Source of the DNA: Lysinibacillus louembei
Lineage (GTDB): Bacteria > Bacillota > Bacilli > Bacillales_A > Planococcaceae
NCBI RefSeq assembly: GCF_033880585.1
Contig: NZ_CP137624.1
Span: forward strand, 3,135,501-3,199,500
Length of the DNA stretch: 64,000 nucleotides
Direction: 5' to 3'
Of this stretch, positions 51,655 through 60,607 are shown piece by piece. Made by a program: the position numbers and the translations under genes. The stretch's first letter is position 1. Every line of letters begins with the position of its first letter. Under the pieces are notes generated by a model. It was not told where the DNA came from and did no database searches. It saw nothing but the letters and a program-made list of their open reading frames with translations.

Positions 51655-52098
51655 ATGCGAATCGGATTTATTTTAGTGCTCTTGTTATTAGTAGCTGGCT
51701 GTGTGGGCAAACCTGCTAGCCCCAATCAGAATATGGAGCCCCCTGCTGTCCAATTAACAATTGCTGATGAGCAAATTAAAACTTATAGAGGAACGTATAG
51801 CTGGAGCTATTTTGATGTGAGCTCAGGGCAAACGACTAATGTTATGGCGGACCATGCCCCTCCATATGAGATAGTTGCCATTGACCAAAGTGCAAATGTA
51901 AATCTAGCAGCACCTATAAGCTTACATTTTACAAAAGAGCCAACAGAGGTAGAAATCAATTTATGGCGTAATCAAGCGATTGTCGAAACGTATTCTTCCC
52001 TTGAAGAAATAGAGGAAAAAGGGGCGTACATTATTGAAATCGTCGCTACTTGGAAAGAGGGTACGGCTACTTATGTCACAGCATTGGACATTAAGTAG
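51655..52098 (+). CDS. small lipoprotein
   Basis: 147 aa with AAAGGAGTGATGG upstream. A hydrophobic start (IGFILVLLLLVAGC) carries a lipobox LVAGC with the lipid-bearing cysteine at residue 16. The rest is a strand-rich domain (QIKTYRGTYSWSYFDVSSG, then APISLHFTKEPTEVEINLW), probably outside the membrane. No family recognised. A terminator for the transcript follows. Confidence 0.75.
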   Translation: MRIGFILVLLLLVAGCVGKPASPNQNMEPPAVQLTIADEQIKTYRGTYSWSYFDVSSGQTTNVMADHAPPYEIVAIDQSANVNLAAPISLHFTKEPTEVEINLWRNQAIVETYSSLEEIEEKGAYIIEIVATWKEGTATYVTALDIK

Positions 52099-52114
52099 CA
52101 CGCTACATTTTCAT

Positions 52115-52152
52115 GGGCGAAAATCTCCTTCTCACGGGCGAATCACTACTTT
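52115..52152. repeat. GGGCGAA intergenic repeat, copy 2
   Basis: GGGCGAA words start at 52115 and 52136, 21 bases apart, and the second lies in CGGGCGAATCACTACTTT, identical to 17864-17881. Here too the repeat lies between convergent genes, before a terminator. Confidence 0.7.
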
Positions 52153-52165
52153 CCACCTATAAAAA

Positions 52166-52206
52166 AGGAGCTGTCTGAAAAGGAAAACCTTTTCAAACAA
52201 GCTCCA
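52166..52206. terminator. bidirectional terminator
   Basis: GGAGCT and TGAAAAGG pair with CCTTTTCA and AGCTCC, with internal mismatches, followed by ATTTTT on the plus strand. It lies between the lipoprotein and HD-domain genes, which converge. Confidence 0.8.
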
Positions 52207-52209
52207 TTT

Positions 52210-52839
52210 TTAGGCATTGCCATTTTTCTCATTGGCTAGCTGCTGTAAAAACTGCTCCATAAACGCATGGCGTGCCTCTGCCATTTCACGCCCTTTTGCT
52301 GTCACCATTAAATCTTTTAACAGTAGTAGCTTCTCGTAAAAGTGTGTGACAGATGCTGTTGACTTTGTGCGATACTCATCTGCTGTCATTTGAAAGCGTG
52401 CTTCCTCCGTATCATCGTATAGCTTGCGCCCTTTTGCTCCGCCGTAAGCAAATGTACGGGCAATACCAACAGCACCAATTGCGTCTAAACGATCCGCATC
52501 ACGCACAATTTTCGCCTCGATGGTTTTAGCTTCAAGTGAGTTGCCACCGTTAAATGAGACCGATTCGATAATATCCTCAATATGTTGACGCTCTGCGTCC
52601 GTTAAAACAAGTTGCCCTAAAATATCATTTTGTGCCGATTTATCTGTAACATATTTTGCATCGCTAACATCATGTAAATACACCGCAAGCTTGACGATTT
52701 TTTCGTCCGCTGTTGGCTCCGCTTGTAAAATCGCTTCCGCATTCATTAACACTCGCTCAATATGCTGAAAATCATGACTTGCATCCATTTGCTCGTAAAT
52801 GGCATACACCAGCCTTTGACATTGCTCAATCACATTCAT
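52210..52839 (-). CDS. HD-domain phosphohydrolase
   Basis: 209 aa from the ATG at 52839 (MNVIEQCQRLVY) after GAAGGG; a longer frame would overlap fhs. HD landmarks are SHDFQHIERVLMNA (first histidines), VYLHDVSDAKY (the HD pair) and IVRDADRLDAIGAVGI with the distal aspartates. It matches the small YedJ/YpgQ-type HD family, which hydrolyse nucleotides or phosphate bonds. Metal binding is likely. It follows fhs by one base and so is probably translated with it. Confidence 0.8.
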   Translation of the reverse strand: MNVIEQCQRLVYAIYEQMDASHDFQHIERVLMNAEAILQAEPTADEKIVKLAVYLHDVSDAKYVTDKSAQNDILGQLVLTDAERQHIEDIIESVSFNGGNSLEAKTIEAKIVRDADRLDAIGAVGIARTFAYGGAKGRKLYDDTEEARFQMTADEYRTKSTASVTHFYEKLLLLKDLMVTAKGREMAEARHAFMEQFLQQLANEKNGNA

Positions 52840-52840
52840 C

Positions 52841-54514
52841 TTAAAACAACCCTTCTGCGCGGCCATCCGCTGTTACGTCCATTTTTAATGCGGCAGGCTG
52901 CTTTGGTAAGCCAGGCATTGTCATAATATCGCCCGTTAAACATACTAAAAAGCCCGCGCCTAATTTAGGCACAATTTCGCGAATCGTAATCGTAAAGTTT
53001 TCCGGTCGACCTAATAAAGAAGGTTGGTCAGTCAAAGAATATTGCGTTTTTGCCATACAAACAGGCAGCCCATCCCAGCCTAATTTTTTAATTTGCATCA
53101 GCTGCTTTTGTGCACTATCTGTGAAATGGATGCCCGCACCACCATATACTTTTTGAACAATTTTCGTAATTTTTTGCTCTACTGTTTCAGATAGCTCATA
53201 TAAATGATGGAAATTCTGCTCTTTTGCTAGCACTTCTAACACTTTTTCAGCAAGCTCGATGCCACCTTTTCCGCCTTGCTCCCAGACATTTGTAAGGGCA
53301 ATGCGCACATCGTTTTCCTTCGCCCATGTTAAAACAACGGCTAACTCTGCCTCTGTATCTGCAACAAAGCGATTTAATGCGATAACTGGCTCGACACCAA
53401 ATGCACGAACGCTTTCAATATGGCGTGCTAAGTTGGCAATCCCCGTTGTCACTGCTGCTGCATTTTCTATTGTTAGCTCCGATTTTGAAACACCGCCATG
53501 CATTTTTAATGCGCGAATTGTTGTCACAACAACGACTGCATCTGGAGAAATACCGCTTTGTCGCGCTTTAATGTTCATAAATTTTTCCGCGCCTAAATCT
53601 GCCCCGAAGCCAGCCTCTGTCACAACGATATCAGCGAGTTTACGCGCAGTCCCTGTTGCAATTACTGAGTTACAGCCATGTGCAATATTGGCAAACGGCC
53701 CACCATGAATCAATGCTGGCGTGCCACCAAGCGTTTGTACTAAATTTGGTTTAAATGCTTCTTTTAATAATAATGTTAAGGCACCTTCCACACCTAATTG
53801 GCGCACAAATACTGGCTCTCGGTCATATGTATAGCCAATTACGATATTTGCTAAACGCTGCTTTAAATCATCTACGCTTGTCGCTAAACAGAAAACCGCC
53901 ATAATTTCAGACGCTACTGTAATATCGAAGCCATCCTCACGCGGCACGCCTTGTAAAGGACCACCTAAGCCGATTGTCACTTTACGCAGTGCGCGATCAT
54001 TAATATCTAACACACGCTTCCAAATAATACGGCGTGGGTCGATGTTTAATTCATTGCCTTGATGGATATGATTATCAATAAGCGCTGCAAGGGCATTATT
54101 TGCCGATGTAATGGCATGTAAATCGCCTGTGAAGTGCAAGTTAATATCTTCCATTGGGACAACTTGCGCATAGCCACCACCTGTTGCACCACCTTTAACA
54201 CCCATGACAGGTCCTAATGATGGCTCACGCAATGCGACCATAACATTATGCTTTAGTTGCTGAAAGGCATCGGCTAATCCAACTGTCACTGTTGACTTGC
54301 CTTCCCCTGCTGGTGTTGGGCTTGTTGCTGTTACTAACACGACTTTCCCTTTTTTCGTTGAAGCAATTTGATTGACATCAATTTTCGCTTTATAGCGGCC
54401 ATATTGCTCAATCGCTTCTTCTGGAATGCCTGCTTTTTTCGCAATGTCCATAATCGGTTGCATTTTGGCATTTGTTGCAATTTCTAAATCGGATAAATAT
54501 TTTGTCAGTGTCAT
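52841..54514 (-). CDS. fhs: formate--tetrahydrofolate ligase
   Basis: 557 aa. The N-terminal P-loop is [20 protein letters not shown] near residues 60-78, which binds ATP, and the folate-binding family landmarks include [19 protein letters not shown] near 96-114 and [14 protein letters not shown] near 270. It makes 10-formyltetrahydrofolate from formate. The ATG lacks a very strong site but the frame has the family start. The downstream HD hydrolase follows immediately. Confidence 0.93.
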   Translation of the reverse strand: MTLTKYLSDLEIATNAKMQPIMDIAKKAGIPEEAIEQYGRYKAKIDVNQIASTKKGKVVLVTATSPTPAGEGKSTVTVGLADAFQQLKHNVMVALREPSLGPVMGVKGGATGGGYAQVVPMEDINLHFTGDLHAITSANNALAALIDNHIHQGNELNIDPRRIIWKRVLDINDRALRKVTIGLGGPLQGVPREDGFDITVASEIMAVFCLATSVDDLKQRLANIVIGYTYDREPVFVRQLGVEGALTLLLKEAFKPNLVQTLGGTPALIHGGPFANIAHGCNSVIATGTARKLADIVVTEAGFGADLGAEKFMNIKARQSGISPDAVVVVTTIRALKMHGGVSKSELTIENAAAVTTGIANLARHIESVRAFGVEPVIALNRFVADTEAELAVVLTWAKENDVRIALTNVWEQGGKGGIELAEKVLEVLAKEQNFHHLYELSETVEQKITKIVQKVYGGAGIHFTDSAQKQLMQIKKLGWDGLPVCMAKTQYSLTDQPSLLGRPENFTITIREIVPKLGAGFLVCLTGDIMTMPGLPKQPAALKMDVTADGRAEGLF

Positions 54515-54701
54515 CTTATTCCCTGCTTTCTATCCTTATTATTTTTATTATAAAGCATTTGCTACAAAAATAGCGGGGAAAAAGCGTCAAAATTCGCCAA
54601 ATTATTGACATTCATACAGAAATCACGTATATTTAATGAATAGTTGTCTTAATTTTTCGACACTTTTCAATTCAATCCGCAAGTATGGGAGGCGATCGCT
54701 C

Positions 54702-54902
54702 ATGCATCAAGGAAAGGTTAAATGGTTTAATAACGAAAAAGGCTACGGCTTTATCGAATGCGCGAACGGTGAGGATGTTTTTGTTCACTTCACTGGCATT
54801 ATTGGAGAAGGCTTCCGTCAATTAGAAGAAGGACAAGAAGTAGCATTTGAAATTGTGGAGGGCAATCGTGGACCACAGGCAGCAAACGTCTCTAAATTAT
54901 AA
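54702..54902 (+). CDS. cold-shock domain protein
   Basis: 66 aa from the ATG at 54702, with GGGAGGCGATC eight bases upstream; a frame starting at 54636 is too long for the family. RNP1 is KGYGFIE and RNP2 VFVHF, in the normal order, followed by [23 protein letters not shown]. It binds single-stranded RNA or DNA and acts as an RNA chaperone. The original terminator stem is interrupted by the insertion sequence that starts 14 bases after the stop. Confidence 0.9.
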   Translation: MHQGKVKWFNNEKGYGFIECANGEDVFVHFTGIIGEGFRQLEEGQEVAFEIVEGNRGPQAANVSKL

Positions 54903-54915
54903 AAAACTGGGGCTG

Positions 54916-56383
54916 TAATATGGTACCTGTGGAGTGGACACTTGAAAAAGAGTGTGCACTTCACAGGTATTTTTTATATACTTGATTCTCAAGCAACTAA
55001 AGGACGGACAACAACGATGAGTAAACAATTATTTTCACCAAAACAGATGGAACAACTACAACAGAATCCACATGTAGTCAAAGTAACCGAACGAACAATT
55101 ACGTACGCAGATACATTTAAAAGCCAATTTATCGATGAGTATTTGGCTGGTAAAACACCAAGACAGATCTTTAGCGAATATGGCTTTGATATCGAAGTGC
55201 TCGGGATGAAGCGTGTTGAACAAGCTTCTTCACGTTGGCGAAAAGCGTATGATCAAAATGGATTAATTGGTCTGACAGATACGCGAAAAACGAGCTCAGG
55301 CAGACCGTTACAGCGTGAATTAACCATGACAGAAATGGTAGAAAGACAAGCGGCTCGTATTGAATTATTAGAAGGACAAATCGAGCTACTAAAAAAGCTC
55401 GAAGTGACCGAAAGGAGGCTGCTCAGCGACAGTCAAAAACAAAGCGCACGTAAAGTATTTCAACTCATTGCAGATACGCTTAAGCAGTTTCCATTTAAAC
55501 GCATGGTGACGTATTTTTGTACGCTTTTAAACGTCTCTCGTTCAGGCTATTATCGCTTTTTAGAGACAGAAGAAGCACGAGCTGTAAAGGAAAAACGAGA
55601 TGAAGAAGCACGCGACCAGATCTTAAAAGCCTTTAAGCGTCGTGGTTATAAGAAAGGTTCACGCTCGATTAAAATGACGCTTGAACAAGATTTTGATCTC
55701 GTCATGAACCGAAAGAAAATCCAGCGTATTATGCGTAAATATGGCGTCGTTTGCCCACATCGTAAACCGAATCCCTATAAACAAATGGCGAAAGCAACGA
55801 AAGAACATCGCGTGGTGCCGAATTTATTAAACCGTGAATTCAAACAAGGTGTGGCAGGTAAAGTATTACTAACAGACATCAGCTATATTCCATACAACGG
55901 AACGATGGCTTATTTATCGACCATAAAAGACGGCTCAACGAATGAAATTTTAGCGTATCATGTATCAGACCGTATTACGCTAGGTATCGCCACAACAACG
56001 GTGAAAAAACTCTTCCGTAATAAACGTGTAAAGCTCCAGCCAGATGCTTTCATCCACTCCGATCAAGGTGTTCATTATACAAGCCCTAAATTCCAAAAGC
56101 TTTTAAAGCACTACAAACTTGGTCAATCGATGTCACGTCGAGGTAACTGTTGGGATAATGCCCCACAAGAATCCTTCTTCGGACACTTAAAAGACGAGGT
56201 TGATTTCAGCATGGCCAAAACGTTAGACGAGGTACGTGCTAAAATCGATCACTACATGGTCTACTACAATAATTATCGCTATCAATGGAACCTAAAAAAG
56301 ATGGCTCCTGTACAATACAGAAACCATCTCTTGGCAGCCTAAACCCTTTTTTACATTTGTCCTTGACTAAGGGACCATATTAC
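54916..56383 (+). mobile_element. IS3-family insertion sequence (about 1468 bp)
   Basis: The element has ends TAATATGGTACC and, reversed, TAATATGGTCCC, giving at least 11 of 12 matching terminal bases. It is flanked by CTG on both sides (54913-54915 and 56384-56386), a 3-bp target duplication typical for IS3. Removing it and one CTG restores GGGCTGCCTATGTCTAGGTAGCCC, a perfect stem with one G-T pair followed by T residues, so it split the cold-shock gene's terminator. A single transposase frame covers most of it. Confidence 0.88.
55017..56342 (+). CDS. IS3-family transposase, fused OrfAB reading frame
   Basis: 441 aa from the ATG at 55017 (MSKQLFSPKQM); a frame open to 54942 would include the terminal repeat. 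Residues 1-100 form the helix-turn-helix DNA-binding part (FIDEYLAGKTPRQIFSEYGF), followed by a leucine-rich coiled coil. The integrase core has DDE residues in LLTDISYIPYN, IHSDQGVHYT and PQESFFGHLKDE, with the usual HTYGYR-like RRGYKKGSRS earlier. Unlike most IS3 elements it is one continuous frame, yet an A AAA AAG heptamer in the phase used for -1 slippage lies at 55391-55397. Confidence 0.9.
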   Translation: MSKQLFSPKQMEQLQQNPHVVKVTERTITYADTFKSQFIDEYLAGKTPRQIFSEYGFDIEVLGMKRVEQASSRWRKAYDQNGLIGLTDTRKTSSGRPLQRELTMTEMVERQAARIELLEGQIELLKKLEVTERRLLSDSQKQSARKVFQLIADTLKQFPFKRMVTYFCTLLNVSRSGYYRFLETEEARAVKEKRDEEARDQILKAFKRRGYKKGSRSIKMTLEQDFDLVMNRKKIQRIMRKYGVVCPHRKPNPYKQMAKATKEHRVVPNLLNREFKQGVAGKVLLTDISYIPYNGTMAYLSTIKDGSTNEILAYHVSDRITLGIATTTVKKLFRNKRVKLQPDAFIHSDQGVHYTSPKFQKLLKHYKLGQSMSRRGNCWDNAPQESFFGHLKDEVDFSMAKTLDEVRAKIDHYMVYYNNYRYQWNLKKMAPVQYRNHLLAA

Positions 56384-56409
56384 TGCCTATGTCTAGGTAG
56401 CCCTCTTTT

Positions 56410-57210
56410 TTATTTCAAAATATATGTCGCATTTTCACAAACAATCGTTTCTGGCTGTGAGGCACCTTCAAATACAACTGCATGGATGCCTAACCCCTCC
56501 GCTAAAATTGCATCCCAAATCTCGCCTTCTCCTTGCGCACAGTAGCAAATAATTTTTGCGTTTGGTAAATATAATGTATATTTCATCGCATTAAGCTTGT
56601 CATCAAAATGCTCCTCTGCCTGTAGCTTACCTAGCTTTTGCAGCTGCTTCATATAATCAAGGCGATTGACGAAATAAATCACTTCAGTAAGCTTTAAATC
56701 ACCTTTTGGGTGTGGTGCAATAATATTCAGTGCCTTGTATTCAGCATGTCGCGCCTCTTCCTCAGCCTCCCATTGAATAAAAAATGGAAAATCTAAGCGC
56801 TGCTCTGGTTGTCCAATATGTAGGAGCTGCCAGCGCACAACACTGCCGTCTGGTCGTGTGCGTGAAAAATGCTCTGGTCCGTGCACCTCTAAGCCAGCGT
56901 GACGAAACATTTGTGCATCTTGCTCAATCGTTGTTGTGCGAATCGCGATGCGCGCAAAGCCATTTTCTCGCCCTTTTTTCGCATACGTTTCATGTAATGT
57001 ATAAGGCTGACTTGCTGCAATCGTAAACTGTGCCTCATCGTTAATGCCAATCCATTCAATATATGTTAAATCAAAATAGCTTAACGTATTATACGTGCCC
57101 CACATTTCATGCTGACCGCCTTGCACTACATGGAAGCCATGTGTCTTCATCTCTTCCATCGTTTTTTCAGGCTTTCTGACAAAATGAACGATATGATCTA
57201 GTTCGTACAT
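56410..57210 (-). CDS. glyoxalase-like (VOC superfamily) protein
   Basis: 266 aa from the ATG at 57210 (MYELDHIVHF) after GGGGGAATAAAG. The start YELDHIVHFVRKPEKTMEEM is typical of the glyoxalase-like domain with its first metal histidine; the second half has a further betaalphabeta module. The substrate is unknown. It is the last gene of a compact group LysR, coaB, ybaK, this gene, separated from ybaK by 13 bases. Confidence 0.75.
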   Translation of the reverse strand: MYELDHIVHFVRKPEKTMEEMKTHGFHVVQGGQHEMWGTYNTLSYFDLTYIEWIGINDEAQFTIAASQPYTLHETYAKKGRENGFARIAIRTTTIEQDAQMFRHAGLEVHGPEHFSRTRPDGSVVRWQLLHIGQPEQRLDFPFFIQWEAEEEARHAEYKALNIIAPHPKGDLKLTEVIYFVNRLDYMKQLQKLGKLQAEEHFDDKLNAMKYTLYLPNAKIICYCAQGEGEIWDAILAEGLGIHAVVFEGASQPETIVCENATYILK

Positions 57211-57223
57211 CTTTATTCCCCCT

Positions 57224-57700
57224 TTACTTTTGCCAAGCTTTGCACACACTTACCCACTCTTTTGCAGCAGCAAACTGCATTAGCTGTTCGCATGTTAATT
57301 CGATTGCTGAATTCGCCGTACCACACGCTGGAAACACCGTTTGAAAGCGCTGTAGCGAAACATCTAAAAAAACAGGCATAGCTGTCGCTAAGCCAAATGG
57401 GCAAACACCACCAACTGGATGTCCTGTATGCGCAAGTACATCCTCAGGGCTAAGCATTTTTGCTTTTACCTGAAAGGTCGACTTAAACGCTGCATTATCA
57501 ATTTTTGCATCCCCAGCGGCTACAACTAAAAATGCGGAGCCATCTGCTGCAGCAAAAGCTAATGTTTTTGCAATGCGTCCTGGCACAACTTGCAAAGCAT
57601 TTGCTGCCTGCTCCACCGTTGCCGTTGACTCTGCAAATGTTAAAATATGTGCAGCATAGTGCAGCTTTTGAAAATATGCCTGTACGCGCTCACTCGCCAT
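57224..57700 (-). CDS. ybaK: YbaK/EbsC family aminoacyl-tRNA deacylase
   Basis: 158 aa. Landmarks of the editing domain are IAKTLAFAAADGSAFLVVAAGDAKID near residues 43-70, then HTGHPVGGVCPFGLATAMPV (GxxxPVG-like loop, about 90-112). The family removes mischarged Cys from tRNA-Pro or similar errors. The start overlaps the end of coaB by 11 bases, and the next gene follows after 13, so it is clearly part of the same operon. Its exact tRNA substrate is not known. Confidence 0.85.
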   Translation of the reverse strand: MASERVQAYFQKLHYAAHILTFAESTATVEQAANALQVVPGRIAKTLAFAAADGSAFLVVAAGDAKIDNAAFKSTFQVKAKMLSPEDVLAHTGHPVGGVCPFGLATAMPVFLDVSLQRFQTVFPACGTANSAIELTCEQLMQFAAAKEWVSVCKAWQK

Positions 57701-58370
57701 CTGTTTGCCCCCCTAATAATTGCATAAGTTTTTTACTTGCTTCCTTTTTACCATTTGCCTCTGTTACTTGTCCATTTTGATGAACGATTAAATGCAGTGC
57801 ATTATTGCCATACAATGACTCAGAGCTATTTGCTACAGTATATTGCGCCTGCGATGTTTGCATGCGCAGCCTTGCTCGATCAATTAAATATTGCGGATCT
57901 GCTGTTGCTTCTAGCTTGAAGCCAACTAATGTTACATTCGGTGCCCATGCTTTAATTTGCGGCAATATTTTTGGTGCTTTTTTAAAGCGAATTGTTGGTG
58001 GCTCATCGGATGACATTTTGCCACCAGCCGCAAGTGGGTTCCCTGCCTGGTCAAACACTTTGTCCACAAGCCAGTCAGAGCCTGCCACCGCCATAATGAC
58101 GATATCAATATGCTCCTCCTGTAAAAGCTGCTGCAGCTTTTGCGCCAAATCTTCAATGCCCTCAAAGCCAATTTTTCGCATTTCTGCAATGCGCTCAGGC
58201 AATTGTGCGAAATAGCCATGCATATAAATGACCTCTGCACCTAAGTTTAGTGCATCCTCCGCTAAATAGCAGCCCATGATGCCTTTTGATAAATTCGTAT
58301 GCGCACGTACGTCATCCCATTTCTCCAGCGTACCCCCGCTTGTAATGACAATTTTTTTCCCTTGTAGCAT
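57690..58370 (-). CDS. coaB: phosphopantothenate--cysteine ligase (stand-alone CoaB)
   Basis: 226 aa. It begins KKIVITSGGTLEKWDDVR and has the conserved central GGKMSSDEPPTIRFKKAPKI, then LVGFKLEA and VANSSESLYGNN, the order of CoaB. CoaB couples phosphopantothenate with cysteine in coenzyme A synthesis. Here there is no fused CoaC decarboxylase, as in streptococcal-type pathways; most Bacillus have a fused CoaBC, so this may be an extra or alternative copy. AAGGGGAG precedes the ATG. It lies 12 bases after the LysR gene. Confidence 0.8.
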   Translation of the reverse strand: MLQGKKIVITSGGTLEKWDDVRAHTNLSKGIMGCYLAEDALNLGAEVIYMHGYFAQLPERIAEMRKIGFEGIEDLAQKLQQLLQEEHIDIVIMAVAGSDWLVDKVFDQAGNPLAAGGKMSSDEPPTIRFKKAPKILPQIKAWAPNVTLVGFKLEATADPQYLIDRARLRMQTSQAQYTVANSSESLYGNNALHLIVHQNGQVTEANGKKEASKKLMQLLGGQTDGE

Positions 58371-58382
58371 ATTGTTCTCCCC

Positions 58383-59273
58383 TTATTTCCTAGCTGTTAA
58401 ATCTTCCTCATTTTCCTCTAGCCATTGCTGTAACACTTCTACAAATTTTTGCGCTGCTGGTGACAACGTTTGCTTCGTTGCTAAGCCAATCGTTCGAAAG
58501 CTCTTCTGCTTCAATGGAATGACGCGCACATTTTCTGGTAGCTGTGACAACACAAGCTTCGGTAAAATTGACACGCCAACATGATGCCCAACCATTGACA
58601 TAATGCCCCAATCATCAAACAGCTCAAAGCGAATATTCGGCTTAATATCATGCTTTTCAAATGTCGCTACCACATCGTTCATACCTCGATACGAGGGCAT
58701 AATAAATGGCTCCTGCGCAATTTCAAATAAATCAATCTCCTCTTTATTATAAAGGTGACTTTTAGAAGATACGATACAAAATAAATAATCTTTTTTTAAT
58801 GGCATGAAATTAAATTGCTTAGAGCTCGTTCTATTTAAAAAACCACAGTCGATTTCTCCATTAATCAACCATTGCTCGATTTCATAATAATCGCCCTCAC
58901 GTAGCTCAATTTTAATGCCCGGATACTGGCCGTCAAGCGAATGAATAATATTTGGCATCCATTGTGTGGAAATACTTGAGATTAGCCCAATTCGCACTGT
59001 TCCCTTCGTCACACCAACAATTTTTGCTGCCTCCTGCTGTAGCAGCTCCTCCGCCTGTAGCACTTGACGCATTGCCAAGAGCATCGTCTGTCCTTCCGTT
59101 GTCAGCCTCACACCATTGCGATTACGGTGAATTAAAGCAAAGCCAAATTCCTTTTCCAGGCTTGATACTGCATGGCTCACAGCAGATTGCGTTAAACCAA
59201 GTAGCTGCGCCGCCTCTGTAAAGCTTTGCACCTCCGCCACCTTACTTAAAATCTCATATTTTACTAAGCTCAT
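58383..59273 (-). CDS. LysR family transcriptional regulator
   Basis: 296 aa from the ATG at 59273 (MSLVKYEILSKV), eight bases after AAGGAGG; a longer frame from 59288 overlaps that site. The N-terminal helix-turn-helix is FTEAAQLLGLTQSAVSHAVS, followed by a linker helix and an effector-binding domain (VRIGLISSISTQWMPNIIHS start). It is co-directional with coaB, ybaK and the glyoxalase-like gene and diverges from an EamA transporter gene, whose regulation it may share. A palindrome lies in the intervening region. Confidence 0.88.
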   Translation of the reverse strand: MSLVKYEILSKVAEVQSFTEAAQLLGLTQSAVSHAVSSLEKEFGFALIHRNRNGVRLTTEGQTMLLAMRQVLQAEELLQQEAAKIVGVTKGTVRIGLISSISTQWMPNIIHSLDGQYPGIKIELREGDYYEIEQWLINGEIDCGFLNRTSSKQFNFMPLKKDYLFCIVSSKSHLYNKEEIDLFEIAQEPFIMPSYRGMNDVVATFEKHDIKPNIRFELFDDWGIMSMVGHHVGVSILPKLVLSQLPENVRVIPLKQKSFRTIGLATKQTLSPAAQKFVEVLQQWLEENEEDLTARK

Positions 59274-59407
59274 AGCAGCCTCCTTCAAATTTTCAAATCA
59301 TGTGGTAGCAGAAATCAATTACAATTTCAATCTTCTATATTGCTGTAAAAGCAAAATAATAGGCAATACCCTCTCTAAAATCGGGAACAATCATCTTTAT
59401 TTTATAC

Positions 59408-59422
59408 ATGAAAACTTTTCAT
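59408..59422. promoter_or_regulatory. 15-bp inverted repeat between LysR and EamA genes
   Basis: ATGAAAA-C-TTTTCAT is a perfect dyad located 86 bases before the EamA start and 135 bases upstream of the LysR gene. LysR proteins usually bind dyads with T-N11-A near their own divergent promoter, and this fits in position. Binding is inferred. Confidence 0.35.
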
Positions 59423-59507
59423 ATTACCTATTATAAACATTCGTTTTACTAATCGTAAAGCACCGTTTATATTGTTTTTTAGAGCACTATTGGATGGGGT
59501 GAATGTT

Positions 59508-60407
59508 TTGAGCATACAAAGTAAAGCAAATATATTAATGGTGATTGTGACAATGTTTTGGGGATTATCCTATACGTTCATGGTCATGGGGTTGGATGCG
59601 CTTGAAACATACAATATTGTTGCGCTCAGATGCCTTATTGCATTTGCAGTAGCTGGGCTTATTTTTTATCAAAAAATGTTGAAAATAAACAAACAAACGT
59701 GTTTTTATGCAAGTATTCAAGGCTTTCTGTTATTCGTTGTTTTTTCATTATCATTATTCGGTTTGCAAACGACTTCAGCATCAAATGCAGGATTTATTTT
59801 AAGCTTAACAGTTGTACTTGTACCCATTTTTGTGAGCATTTTAGATAAAAAGCTGCCTTCACGCGCTGTCATGTTCGCTATCGTGATGACAATGATTGGT
59901 ATTTCTGTTTTAACGTTGAAAGGGTCTATGTCATTTCAAATCGGCGATATTTTAATGGCAATTGCAGCTATTTGTTACACAATTTATTTAATTTTAAATA
60001 GCAAATTCACAAAAAATGTAGATTCGATTGCCTACGGTGTTTACCAATTAGGCTTTGCTGGACTTTTCGGTGCAGTGTTCTGTTTATTTTTCGAGGTCCC
60101 ACAAATTCCAACAACAACATCTGGTTGGATTGCGATTTTAGGTCTTGGCATTATTTGTAGCGCATTTTGCTTTATCGGGCAATCGGTTGCACAAAAATAT
60201 ACATCGCCTACACATACAGGCTTAATCTTCTCATTAGAGCCGATTTTCGCTGCGATGTTTGCCCTACTTTTCTTAGGAGAAGTGGTAACAATACAATTAA
60301 TTATCGGTGGCACTTTTATTTTAGCGGGAAATTTAGTTGCCCAATTAGAGCAATTTTACCAGCTACGCTTTGTTCGCGAGCAAGCAATAGAGGAAAATAC
60401 CTATTAA
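59508..60407 (+). CDS. EamA/DMT family transporter, LysR-divergent
   Basis: 299 aa from a TTG at 59508, eight bases after GATGGGG; the longer frame from 59472 has no site. Ten hydrophobic segments in two halves, each with EamA features: ALRCLIAFAVAGLIFY and FSLSLFGLQTTSASNAGFIL, then SPTHTGLIFSLEPIFAAMFALLFLGE. Such proteins export metabolites or drugs. The neighbouring divergent LysR gene may control it. Confidence 0.83.
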   Translation: MSIQSKANILMVIVTMFWGLSYTFMVMGLDALETYNIVALRCLIAFAVAGLIFYQKMLKINKQTCFYASIQGFLLFVVFSLSLFGLQTTSASNAGFILSLTVVLVPIFVSILDKKLPSRAVMFAIVMTMIGISVLTLKGSMSFQIGDILMAIAAICYTIYLILNSKFTKNVDSIAYGVYQLGFAGLFGAVFCLFFEVPQIPTTTSGWIAILGLGIICSAFCFIGQSVAQKYTSPTHTGLIFSLEPIFAAMFALLFLGEVVTIQLIIGGTFILAGNLVAQLEQFYQLRFVREQAIEENTY

Positions 60408-60412
60408 AGATT

Positions 60413-60437
60413 GTTGTCAGAAATTTTTTCTGGCAAC
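60413..60437 (+). terminator. terminator of the EamA transporter gene
   Basis: GTTGTCAGAAA pairs with TTTCTGGCAAC (one G-T) and TTTTTTG follows, starting 6 bases after the stop. Confidence 0.85.
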
Positions 60438-60607
60438 TTTTTTGTTCTACTTTTTACCATCTAGGAATATACTAACAATAGGCGCGCCTTATTCTGACAG
60501 TTCGAAATATATAATCAGTTTTCAAGTAATGCAACACGCGGTATGATAGAATATGTGATTTTTCTATTCGTGTATATGAAACAATATATAAAGGACGTGT
60601 TATTAAA

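Noticed and set aside
54942-55016. Extended start of the transposase
   Set aside because: The extra codons cover the terminal repeat region of the insertion sequence and have no ribosome binding site.
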